A stretch of 64,000 bases of DNA from Actinomycetota bacterium (GTDB taxonomy: Bacteria; Actinomycetota; Acidimicrobiia; Acidimicrobiales; Ilumatobacteraceae), in the NCBI GenBank assembly GCA_009702045.1, contig WLIV01000001.1:62001-126000 (forward strand). The letters are read 5' to 3'. Each line of letters starts with the position of its first letter. The first letter of the stretch is position 1. The position numbers and the translations under genes are program-made. Under the pieces are notes generated by a model, which searched no databases, was not told the DNA's origin, and was given only the letters and a program-made list of their open reading frames with translations. Positions 43,510-51,105 of this stretch are shown one piece after another.

Positions 43510-43553
43510 GCTCGGGCAACACCGCGGCCGCTACCGGTGTCGGCGGCTGACCG

Positions 43554-43559
43554 TAGGCT
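43554..43559 (+). promoter_or_regulatory. Predicted -10 element, leaderless promoter of rnhB
   Basis: TAGGCT lies 6 nt before the rnhB ATG at 43566, with no ribosome site. Confidence 0.45.
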
Positions 43560-43565
43560 GGTGAA

Positions 43566-44237
43566 ATGGCCGGCCCCGCACCCACACGCGCCATCGAGAA
43601 GGAACTCTGGGCCGAGGGATACGACGTGGTGGTCGGGATCGACGAAGTGGGTCGCGGCGCCTGGGCAGGACCGCTGATGGTCGGCGCCGCCATCTTGCCC
43701 CGCTACACACGCGTGAACGGTGTGCGCGATTCGAAGATGCTCAGCGAGAAGCGACGCGAGGCGCTGTTCGACCGCATCGCCGACTGGTGCGACGCCTGGG
43801 CCGTGGGTGCCGCGTCACAAGCGGAGTGCGATCGCATGGGCATGGCCGCTGCGCAGAAGTTGGCTGCCGAGCGGGCGATCCAGGCACTGGGCGTTCGGCC
43901 CGACGCGGCCGTGGTCGACGGCAAGTGGGACTTCGTCACGCCTCACGTCCGTCATGTCGAGATGCGGGTCAAGGCCGACCGCATCTGCCTGTCCGTCGCC
44001 GCTGCCAGCATCCTCGCCAAGGTCACACGCGACCGACTGATGCGCGAGGACGCGGAGCACTATCCCCAGTGGAGCTTCGACACGAACAAGGGCTACCCCT
44101 GCCACCTGCATCGGGCAGCGTTGCAGGCCTACGGGCCGTGTGCGATCCACCGACGTTCGTGGGTGTTCATGGACCACTACGTGCCGTGGCCGGGCGTACA
44201 GCGCACTCAGCAGCCCGTACAGCCGAGTTTGTTCTGA
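43566..44237 (+). CDS. rnhB: Ribonuclease HII
   Basis: Removes ribonucleotides from RNA-DNA duplexes. The 223-residue protein has the catalytic GIDEVGRGAWAGP (Asp26, Glu27), VVDGKWDF for the third acidic residue and AASILAKVTRDRLM, then GYPCHLHRAALQAYGP. The protein ends QPVQPSLF; the last five residues QPSLF resemble the QLSLF-type pentapeptide by which bacterial proteins bind the DNA polymerase beta clamp, comparable in idea to the PCNA-binding C-terminus of archaeal RNase HII. The amine oxidase starts 2 nt after the stop. Confidence 0.93.
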   Translation: MAGPAPTRAIEKELWAEGYDVVVGIDEVGRGAWAGPLMVGAAILPRYTRVNGVRDSKMLSEKRREALFDRIADWCDAWAVGAASQAECDRMGMAAAQKLAAERAIQALGVRPDAAVVDGKWDFVTPHVRHVEMRVKADRICLSVAAASILAKVTRDRLMREDAEHYPQWSFDTNKGYPCHLHRAALQAYGPCAIHRRSWVFMDHYVPWPGVQRTQQPVQPSLF

Positions 44238-44239
44238 CC

Positions 44240-45484
44240 ATGCCTGACGTGATCGTGATCGGCGCTGGTCTGGCTGGTCTGCGGACAGCCGTCGACCTCA
44301 TCGCTGCGGGCGCCGATGTTGTGGTGCTGGAGGCCCGCGACCGTGTGGGTGGTCGAGTGTGGAGCCACCGCTTCGGCGACGGTCAAGTGGCCGAGCGAGG
44401 CGCCGAGTTCATCGATGGCAACCACACCGAGGTGCTGGAGCTTGCTGCTCAGTTCGGGCTGGAGCTCACCGAACGCGACTCGACGCTCGATGTCGAGGCC
44501 GCGCTCGTCGATGCTGCAGGTCGCGGAGTGCCCTACCACCTGCACGCGTCGCTGATCGATGATTGGCAGGCCTGGGAAGCTGCGCTGGCAGCGCTGCAGC
44601 CGAATGAGGACTTCGAAGACCGCACGCTCGCGACCACGATGGAGTCGTTATCGCTCTCTGCATTGTCTCGATTGGTGATCGGCCGCGATATCCGAACCGA
44701 ATTCATGCTGCCGCCCGAACATGTCAGCCAGCGCTTCGCCGCCGAGATCGCCTCGCGTCAGATCGCCGGTCAACGTGAGCGGCACCGCATCGTCGGCGGG
44801 AACGATCGTCTTGCCACCCTGCTCGCCAACGAACTCGGCGATCGGGTGCGTGTGTCCACTCCGGTGCGCTCACTCGACGCCGACACCGGTGCGGTTGCGC
44901 TGGTCACGGGGGAACTCCTGCAGGCACCGGCGGTCGTTGCTGCAGTGCCGTTGCCCGTGCTGTCGCGGTTGTGGCCGCAGATACCGCATGGCCTGTCCGG
45001 TGTGGGCTACGGCATCGGCGGCAAGATCAGCATTCAGTTCCAGCGCCGCGTCTGGCGCGACTACGGCCGCAACGGCACCGTGCTGTCCGACCGCGCGTGG
45101 GGGCACCTCTGGGAGACCACCGACGATCAGGTCGGCGATCGGGGAATCCTCACCAGCCTCCTGTCATCGCATGATGGGGCCGCGTTCGCTGCACTCCCCG
45201 AAAGCCCCGATCTGCTGGTGCGCGACATCGAGCGGCTGTTCCCCGGGGCCAAGGGGTTGGCTGGCGAACGGGTGCACACCGACTGGACGAACGATCCCTA
45301 CAGCCTGGGCACCTACACCTGCTTCGGGCCAGGTCAGTGGAGGCTGGCGCAGTCGCCACTGCACAGCGTGCACGGACGGTTGTGGCTGGCGGGTGAGCAC
45401 GCGGACGGTTTCAGCGGCTTCATGGAAGGCGCGTTGCGCAGCGGCGCACGTGTGGCGGCCGGGGTGCTCACACACTCACGTTGA
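44240..45484 (+). CDS. FAD-dependent amine oxidase / protoporphyrinogen-oxidase-like
   Basis: A 414-residue flavoprotein of the monoamine-oxidase superfamily. The dinucleotide-binding start DVIVIGAGLAGLRTAVDL (3-20), VVVLEARDRVGGRVWS (about 27-42), a central substrate domain and the C-terminal FAD motif GRLWLAGEHADGFSGFMEGA are intact. The substrate may be a primary or secondary amine, or the protein may be a desaturase; nothing here decides. It is coupled to rnhB by a 2-nt gap. Its end overlaps the convergent lipoprotein gene by 17 nt. Confidence 0.85.
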   Translation: MPDVIVIGAGLAGLRTAVDLIAAGADVVVLEARDRVGGRVWSHRFGDGQVAERGAEFIDGNHTEVLELAAQFGLELTERDSTLDVEAALVDAAGRGVPYHLHASLIDDWQAWEAALAALQPNEDFEDRTLATTMESLSLSALSRLVIGRDIRTEFMLPPEHVSQRFAAEIASRQIAGQRERHRIVGGNDRLATLLANELGDRVRVSTPVRSLDADTGAVALVTGELLQAPAVVAAVPLPVLSRLWPQIPHGLSGVGYGIGGKISIQFQRRVWRDYGRNGTVLSDRAWGHLWETTDDQVGDRGILTSLLSSHDGAAFAALPESPDLLVRDIERLFPGAKGLAGERVHTDWTNDPYSLGTYTCFGPGQWRLAQSPLHSVHGRLWLAGEHADGFSGFMEGALRSGARVAAGVLTHSR

Positions 45485-45872
45485 TGATGAACTCACCCTC
45501 GGGGTTGATCTGGCACACGCCTTTGATCGTTCCCTCGTGGGTGAAGCGCATCGCCAGCGTCTGCCCGGCCGACACGAAGAACGGCCCGATCATGTAGTCG
45601 CGAATGTCGTCGTTGACGATGCGGATCGACTCGCCGACCTTCACATCGAGTGTCTGCGGCATGATCGACACGACTTCGCCGGAGTCGATCTTGTTGCCGG
45701 TGCCGAAGGGCACCTTGTACTCGTATGTGGCTGGGTCCTTGGAGCCGATGGGGCTGCTCTCGGCGCCGCCGATACCGGACTCGCGGCTGGTGCCGCATGC
45801 GGCGGCGGTGGCGGTGAACGCCAACACCAGCGCGCCGGAAGCAAGGATGCGGGAGATGCGGGAGGTCGTCAT
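45468..45872 (-). CDS. Cupredoxin-like lipoprotein with incomplete copper site
   Basis: A 134-residue lipoprotein (signal peptide with ATAAAC, Cys26). The mature part is a small beta-barrel: VVSIMPQTLDVKVGESIRI, then IGPFFVSAGQTLAMRFTHEG and GVCQINPEGEF. This is the order of cupredoxin strands, with a Cys where the copper-thiolate normally is, but the following His/Met of the usual C-x-n-H-x-n-M loop are not seen, so copper binding is uncertain. As last gene of a unit with SCO1, TlpA-like and PCuAC genes, it probably serves copper or redox handling in the extracytoplasmic space. Confidence 0.7.
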   Translation of the reverse strand: MTTSRISRILASGALVLAFTATAAACGTSRESGIGGAESSPIGSKDPATYEYKVPFGTGNKIDSGEVVSIMPQTLDVKVGESIRIVNDDIRDYMIGPFFVSAGQTLAMRFTHEGTIKGVCQINPEGEFIINVSV

Positions 45873-45882
45873 TTCACACCGT

Positions 45883-46512
45883 TCATTTCACGCCGTTGTC
45901 GAAGAGGATCTGCAGGTCGGTAGCCATGCCGTCGCGCTGGAGGCTGCCGTAGGCCCAGGTGAGCACGATGGTGCCCGTGGAGTCGATGAGGTACATACCG
46001 GCGGTGTGCGTGACCTCGATCGCGCCCTTGGCGTCGGTGGTGACCGAGAAGCTGGCGCCGAAGGCCTTCCCGACCGACTGCAGCAGTGTTTGGTCGTCGG
46101 TGCGCAACGCGTGGGCGCCGGGGATGAAACTCTGTACGTACTTGGTGAGGTTCTCGCCAGTATCTCGCCCCGGATCGACAGTGATCATCGCCAGGTCGAC
46201 CTTGGCCGCCACGCTGCCAGCGTCCTTCAGTGCGTTCTTGAACTCGTTGAGCGTGGTAGGGCACACATCGGGACACGACATGTAGCCGAAGTAGACCACC
46301 AGCAGATGGCCCGGGGCGGCCTTGAAGAACAGCTCGGCATCACCCTGTGAGGCATCGGGGAGGGCGAGCGCGCCCACGATGGGCGGTGGAGTGAGGACAT
46401 ATCCGCTCAACTGCTTCGGTGCGGTGTCGCTGCTGCATGCTGCGAGTGCGAGCGCTGGGGCCATCAGCGCGAAGAGCGCCAATGTCGCCGTACGGCGGCG
46501 GGTGGTCACCAT
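45883..46512 (-). CDS. SCO1/SenC-family copper chaperone, lipoprotein
   Basis: Delivers copper to the CuA site of cytochrome c oxidase subunit II or keeps its cysteines reduced. The 209-residue protein has a lipoprotein signal (LALAAC, Cys26), the thioredoxin-like core YFGYMSCPDVCPTTL with the copper ligands C80-x3-C84, and the third ligand His169 in VTHTAGMYLID. Length is normal for bacterial SCO1. The ATG overlaps the stop of the TlpA-like gene by 1 nt (TGATG), so the two are coupled. Confidence 0.9.
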   Translation of the reverse strand: MVTTRRRTATLALFALMAPALALAACSSDTAPKQLSGYVLTPPPIVGALALPDASQGDAELFFKAAPGHLLVVYFGYMSCPDVCPTTLNEFKNALKDAGSVAAKVDLAMITVDPGRDTGENLTKYVQSFIPGAHALRTDDQTLLQSVGKAFGASFSVTTDAKGAIEVTHTAGMYLIDSTGTIVLTWAYGSLQRDGMATDLQILFDNGVK

Positions 46513-47033
46513 CAAGTTCCTTCCGTCACGGCGCCAGGGAACCGCCGCTGGATCGTCGACCGCAGTTCGTCGGCCGTCAGCGCGCCCTGGTGCACGATCA
46601 CCAGCTTGCCGTCGGCATCGAAGAATGCGGTGGCGGGATACCCGGTGATGTTCAGGGCGGTCGAGAGCGCGCCGTCCGGGTCGGTGAACTGGGGGTAGCG
46701 GATGCCGAGGTCGGCTGCGAACGAGCGAGCTGCGTCGGCGGTGTCGCCGACGTTCACGCCAATGATCTTCACCGCTGTTTGTTCGGCGGCGACTTCGTCG
46801 AACGCTGGCATCTCCTTGACGCAGGGTGTGCACCAGGTGGCCCACAGGTTGACCACGACGGGGGCGCCGCGGAAGGCAGCGATCGAACTCTTCGTGCCAT
46901 CGGCGGAGGTGAACTGCACACCGGCAACGGAGCCGCCCTTGGAATCAGCGCCCCCGCACGCGCCTAGCAGAACAGCGGTGACGGCGAATGCCGTGGCCCA
47001 CCGACTCCTGCGTGCCGTGTGCGGGAGCCGCAC
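46512..47033 (-). CDS. TlpA/ResA-like thioredoxin-fold lipoprotein
   Basis: A 173-residue membrane-anchored thiol-disulfide oxidoreductase. The signal peptide ends VLLGAC (Cys26) and the active site is NLWATWCTPCVKEMP (C68-x2-C71). GYPATAFFDADGKLV supplies the cis-Pro loop. Such TlpA/ResA proteins reduce cysteines of cytochrome c, SCO1 or CuA; the neighbours favour the CuA pathway. The GTG at 47033 begins 2 nt after the PCuAC stop; no other start gives a complete signal peptide. Confidence 0.88.
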   Translation of the reverse strand: MRLPHTARRSRWATAFAVTAVLLGACGGADSKGGSVAGVQFTSADGTKSSIAAFRGAPVVVNLWATWCTPCVKEMPAFDEVAAEQTAVKIIGVNVGDTADAARSFAADLGIRYPQFTDPDGALSTALNITGYPATAFFDADGKLVIVHQGALTADELRSTIQRRFPGAVTEGT

Positions 47034-47035
47034 GA

Positions 47036-47596
47036 TCAGGGGGCCTCGTCGAGCACCGGCACGTCGACGGTGATCGAGCCAGCCTTCTCGAACACGAAGG
47101 TGAGCTTGAACGTGGTGCCCACCTCGAGCGGCTTGGCCAGGTCCATCAGCATGAAGTGGTAGCTGCCGGGCTTGAAGGTGACGGCCTTGCCGGCGGGCAG
47201 TGCCACCTTGGCGACGGGCTGCATGGTCATCGCACCCATCGTGGTGGCGGTGCTTCCCATACCGTTCGTGCTCACGGGCATCGTGGAATCGGCGCCAGCC
47301 ATCACCATCTCGTGCATCTCCGCGGTCTTGGCGATCGAGGCATCGATGGAGACGCCGATGATTGCATCGTCTTCGGTGCTGGTGAAAGTGGCGTAGGCCG
47401 CGCCGATGGTGGCAGCGCTGGGGCTGGTACGTGCCCATTGGCCGGTGATCTGGACGCCGGCGGTGGCGGCGGCCGTCTCGGTCGGGCTGTCGGCCTTCTT
47501 GTCGTCGCCACATCCAGCAGCGACGGTGAGGGCACCGACGGTGACGAGCGCGGCAGCAAATCGCCAGGTGGTCCGAGAAGTGAGGTGTCGTGTCAT
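47036..47596 (-). CDS. PCu(A)C-family copper chaperone, lipoprotein
   Basis: A 186-residue lipoprotein (signal ends TVAAGC, Cys29) with the PCuAC fold. The copper motif H(M)-x-n-M-x-n-H-x-M is seen as MHEM at 94-97 and YHFMLM around 146-151. A Met/Thr-rich insert (MPVSTNGMGSTATTMGAMTM, about 106-125) between them adds five extra methionines, so copper binding capacity may be higher than usual. PCuAC passes Cu(I) to SCO1 or straight to CuA. First gene of the leftward copper unit. ATG codons at 47602 and 47605 are alternative starts. Confidence 0.85.
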   Translation of the reverse strand: MTRHLTSRTTWRFAAALVTVGALTVAAGCGDDKKADSPTETAAATAGVQITGQWARTSPSAATIGAAYATFTSTEDDAIIGVSIDASIAKTAEMHEMVMAGADSTMPVSTNGMGSTATTMGAMTMQPVAKVALPAGKAVTFKPGSYHFMLMDLAKPLEVGTTFKLTFVFEKAGSITVDVPVLDEAP

Positions 47597-47733
47597 ACCC
47601 ATCATGTCGTTCAGTCTTGCAACTGGGTTCCCGACACACGGGGGACCTGGTGCCCGACACTCAGGGTCGTATGTCACACACCTGCTCACCCAGCGACGCC
47701 TGACGTCGGCCGAACCAAGTCGCACCCCGTCGC

Positions 47734-47739
47734 TACGGT
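47734..47739 (+). promoter_or_regulatory. Predicted -10 element, leaderless promoter of the SWIM-MoxR-VWA operon
   Basis: TACGGT lies 7 nt before the GTG at 47747. The intergenic region is divergent from the copper operon. Confidence 0.45.
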
Positions 47740-47746
47740 GTCGCCT

Positions 47747-49153
47747 GTGAGCACGCAGCAGGCACGGTGGCAGGTCGAGCAGGTGCTCGCGCTCGCGCCC
47801 AAACCCTCGTCGCTCACCGCTGCACAGCCGCTGGCGGTGGCGTCCCGCTGGGTGACCTCCGGGTGTGATGGCCGGGGTGTGTGGGGTCGTTGCACCGGTA
47901 CCAGCGCAGAGCCGTACGACTGCGTGATCGACCATGTGGGCGTTGCCTTCCGGTGCACCTGCCCCAGTCGCAGTACCCCCTGCAAACACGCCTTGGCGTT
48001 GCTGCTGCTGTGGGTGCGCGGGTCGGTGGCCGAGGCCGAGACCCCGCCAGGGTTCGCTGCCGCGTGGCTGGCCGGGCGGGTCGCAGCGGTGTCGCCCGTA
48101 GTCGATTCGCCGTCACCACCGCCTGCGGATGCGCCTACCGACGCCCCTGGGTCGGCCGCTGCGCCGTCGCCTGCCGAATCGTTGCCGTTGCCGCCCACCC
48201 GCGACGGCCGCGACGACCGAGTGGCGCGGATGTCGGCCGGTCTGGCCGAACTCGACCGCTGGCTCGACGACCGACTGCGCACCGGTCTGGCCGACCCGGC
48301 CCTGGCGCGTTACGACACATGGGACGACCTCGCCGCTCGGCTGGTCGATGCCCAGGTCGGCGGGTTGGCCAACCGTGTGCGCCGCATGGCCGGGTTGGTG
48401 GGGGCGCACCCGCAGTGGCACGGGCACGTGCTGGCCGAGATGGGTGCGTTGCATCTGCTGGCGACGGCCGGTCGCCGTCTCGGCTCGCTGCCGCCGCACC
48501 TCGCGGATTCCGTCGCGGCCGCGATCGGCTGGCAGGTCCGTCAGGCCGATGTGTTGGCCGGTGTGCCGCACACCGATCACTGGATGGTGCTGGGCCGCAG
48601 CGACACTCGCGAAGACCGCATCGAGGTGCGGCGCTTCTGGCTGCGCGGCCGCGACACGGGCGATTGGGCGATGCTCCTTTCGTTCGCTGCCTACGGGCAG
48701 AGCCTCGACACGTCGTTCGCGGTCGGCACCGAGGTGCATGCCGACCTGTTCCGCTACCCGGGTGCCCTGGGTCTGCGGTCGCTGCTCGGTCGTCGACACA
48801 ACGAACCGGTCGCCGCCACCGACGTTGCGGGTGTCACCATCGCGGTGGCGTGCGCGGGCATCGGGCGAGCGATCGTTGCCGAACCGTGGCTCGATCGCTA
48901 CCCGGTGTGTGTCGTTGCCGCGCCGGCGCGTATCGGGGCGCGCTGGGTGCTCACCGATGCCACCGGCTCGCTACCGCTGCAACCGGGTGTCGGCGGTATC
49001 GGCCAGCTCCTCGCGTGTAGCGAAGGTCGCCCCACAGTGATCGTCGCCGAATGGACACCAGGGGGTCTGGTGCCGCTGACGTTGCACCTTCCCGATCGCA
49101 GCATCGACATCGGCCCGGTCGCCGAGGCCTCGTTCCTGGCGGCGAGCAGATGA
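47747..49153 (+). CDS. SWIM zinc-finger protein, first gene of MoxR-VWA cluster
   Basis: A 468-residue protein with an N-terminal SWIM zinc finger: C70-x-C72-x6-C79-x-H81 in FRCTCPSRSTPCKHALAL. SWIM fingers bind nucleic acid or protein. Pro/Ala/Ser-rich linker at about 115-155, then a large helical and beta C-terminal region (RMSAGLAELDRWLDDRLRTG onward) with no recognised domain. It heads a five-gene unit in which genes overlap by 4 nt or nearly touch. The cellular role is unknown; recognition of a nucleic-acid or modified-protein target for the downstream AAA ATPase is an inference. Confidence 0.8.
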   Translation: MSTQQARWQVEQVLALAPKPSSLTAAQPLAVASRWVTSGCDGRGVWGRCTGTSAEPYDCVIDHVGVAFRCTCPSRSTPCKHALALLLLWVRGSVAEAETPPGFAAAWLAGRVAAVSPVVDSPSPPPADAPTDAPGSAAAPSPAESLPLPPTRDGRDDRVARMSAGLAELDRWLDDRLRTGLADPALARYDTWDDLAARLVDAQVGGLANRVRRMAGLVGAHPQWHGHVLAEMGALHLLATAGRRLGSLPPHLADSVAAAIGWQVRQADVLAGVPHTDHWMVLGRSDTREDRIEVRRFWLRGRDTGDWAMLLSFAAYGQSLDTSFAVGTEVHADLFRYPGALGLRSLLGRRHNEPVAATDVAGVTIAVACAGIGRAIVAEPWLDRYPVCVVAAPARIGARWVLTDATGSLPLQPGVGGIGQLLACSEGRPTVIVAEWTPGGLVPLTLHLPDRSIDIGPVAEASFLAASR

Positions 49154-49974
49154 GTTCCACGGCCGACGGCACCACTCGCCTCGACGACTACTGGGAACAG
49201 ATGGTGACGGTGGCGCTGTTGGGCACCGATCGCCGCGAACCGCCAGTACCGCCGACGGGTGGGCTGGCCGACCTCGCCGCCGACGACCCCTTGCCCACCG
49301 CGTCGCAGCGGCTGCTGCAGCAGATGGCCGCGTGCACCACGGTGCGGCGGGCCGGTGTGTTGCCCGCACCACCGGCAGCGCTGATCGCCGCCCCGGCCCC
49401 CGATCCGCGACCCGTCACGCCACCCTCGGCCACCGCCACGTGGCGGCGGCTCGTCATCGACTGGCCGGTGCTGGAGGACGAATGGGTGCTGGCAGTGCTG
49501 GCCACCGGACGTCGCCTCGCCCCCGAGTTGGTACCGCCGGTCCTGGGCCGCCACCGCACCGATGTCGTGCGCCACGAGCGGGCGCTGTTGGCAGCCGGCC
49601 CGTTGGGTGCATGGATGGTCGAGTGGTCGCCACGGCTGGCGTGCACTGGCCGGCGCCCCACCTCTGGCCTCGAACTCGCCGTGCACCACCTGCCCGAGTT
49701 GCCGATCGTTCCCGAGTTGTTGCCGCTACTCGAGGCGCCGGCCGATCAGGTGGCGCGCACGCTGGCCACCGGGTTGTCGAAGGCCACGTTCAACGCCGGT
49801 CACCGCGCCGTACTGATCAACCTTGTCGCGCGCGTCAACCCTTCGTCGCTGCCCGCGGTCGGCGCGGCGCTGAACAGCGTCGACGCGCTGTCACCCTCGG
49901 TCGGCCTGGCCTACGCACTCACCGAACTCGTCCATCTCCGCCATCACATGCTCACCGAACTGGAGCCTGCATGA
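49150..49974 (+). CDS. DUF5691-like helical repeat protein of the MoxR-VWA cluster
   Basis: A 274-residue protein matching what I know of DUF5691, a domain seen between SWIM and MoxR genes in other actinobacteria. It begins WEQMVTVALLGTDRREPP (about 15-32), followed by leucine-rich alpha-helical repeats (LLQQMAACTTVRRAGVLP; ELPIVPELLPLLEAPAD; LATGLSKATFNAGHRAVL). There is no catalytic motif. It overlaps both neighbours by 4 nt. A scaffold between the SWIM protein and the ATPase is plausible. The family name is recalled rather than searched. Confidence 0.65.
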   Translation: MSSTADGTTRLDDYWEQMVTVALLGTDRREPPVPPTGGLADLAADDPLPTASQRLLQQMAACTTVRRAGVLPAPPAALIAAPAPDPRPVTPPSATATWRRLVIDWPVLEDEWVLAVLATGRRLAPELVPPVLGRHRTDVVRHERALLAAGPLGAWMVEWSPRLACTGRRPTSGLELAVHHLPELPIVPELLPLLEAPADQVARTLATGLSKATFNAGHRAVLINLVARVNPSSLPAVGAALNSVDALSPSVGLAYALTELVHLRHHMLTELEPA

Positions 49975-51098
49975 ACCCCACGCCCTCTATCACCCCAACG
50001 CCTGGCACCCCAGCGCCTGGCGTCGGCGCCGTGTTGCGCCCGCACGCCGAGCAGGAGTTCGCCCACGAACTCGCCGCGCTCGCCGCTGCCGACACACACG
50101 AGCGGCCGCCGAACTGGTTGCTCTCGCCGTGGTCGGTGGTCACCTACGTACTGGGTGGCACGTTGGCCGACGGCACGGTGATCTCGCCGAAGTACGTCGG
50201 TCGTCGTCGTCTGGTGGAGATCGCGGTCGCAACGTTGGCCACCGATCGGGCGCTGCTGTTGTTGGGCGTACCGGGCACCGCCAAGACCTGGCTCAGCGAG
50301 CATCTTGCCGCAGCGATCAGTGGCGACTCCACGCTGCTGGTGCAGGGCACGGCGGGTACGGCCGAGGAACAACTGCGCTACGGCTGGAACTACGCCCGCC
50401 TCATTGCCGAGGGTCCGTCGTTGGCTGCGTTGGTTCCCAGCCCGATCTACCGGGCGATGCAGCGCGGCTCGATCGCTCGCGTCGAAGAACTCACGCGTAT
50501 GCCGGGCGATGTGCAGGACGCGTTGGTGACGGTGCTCAGCGAGAAGACGTTGCCGTTGCCCGAGCTGGGCAGCGAGATGCAGGCCGTGCCCGGTTTCAAC
50601 GTGATTGCCACCGCCAACGATCGCGACCGCGGCGTGAACGATCTGTCGGCCGCGCTGCGGCGCCGGTTCAACACCGTCGTGCTGCCGTTGCCGGCCGACA
50701 TCGAGGAGGAAGTCGCGATCGTCGAGCGGCGTGTCGCCGAACTCGGTGCGGCGCTGCGCCTGCCCGCAGTGCCCGCTGCGGACGAGGAGATCCGCCGCGT
50801 CGTGACGGTGTTCCGCGAGCTGCGCAGCGGTGTCAGCGAGGACGGTCGAGTCAGCCTGAAGGTGCCCAGCGGATCGCTGTCCACAGCGGAGGCGATCTCG
50901 GTGGTCACCAACGGTGTCGCATTAGCGGCGCACTTCGGTGACGGACACCTCGGTGCCGCGGATGTTGCCGCCGGCATCATCGGCGCGGTGGTGAAAGACC
51001 CCGTGCACGATGCTGTCGCGTGGCGCGAGTACCTGGAGGCCGTCGTGCGTGATCGTCCGGGGTGGGACGGTTTCTACGAGGCGTGCCGCGAGCTCTGA
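49971..51098 (+). CDS. MoxR-family AAA+ ATPase with atypical Walker B
   Basis: A 375-residue AAA+ ATPase. The sequence shows Walker A GVPGTAKT (99-106), sensor-1 VIATAND with an arginine-finger region RDRGVNDLSAALRRRFN, and a C-terminal lid domain. Where MoxR proteins normally have ILFVDELNRA this one reads IARVEELTRMP: the Mg-coordinating Asp of Walker B is Glu. MoxR ATPases work as chaperones on client complexes together with VWA proteins, and a VWA gene closes this operon. Starts within the upstream stop (ATGA). Confidence 0.88.
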   Translation: MNPTPSITPTPGTPAPGVGAVLRPHAEQEFAHELAALAAADTHERPPNWLLSPWSVVTYVLGGTLADGTVISPKYVGRRRLVEIAVATLATDRALLLLGVPGTAKTWLSEHLAAAISGDSTLLVQGTAGTAEEQLRYGWNYARLIAEGPSLAALVPSPIYRAMQRGSIARVEELTRMPGDVQDALVTVLSEKTLPLPELGSEMQAVPGFNVIATANDRDRGVNDLSAALRRRFNTVVLPLPADIEEEVAIVERRVAELGAALRLPAVPAADEEIRRVVTVFRELRSGVSEDGRVSLKVPSGSLSTAEAISVVTNGVALAAHFGDGHLGAADVAAGIIGAVVKDPVHDAVAWREYLEAVVRDRPGWDGFYEACREL

Positions 51099-51105
51099 GT
51101 CACGG

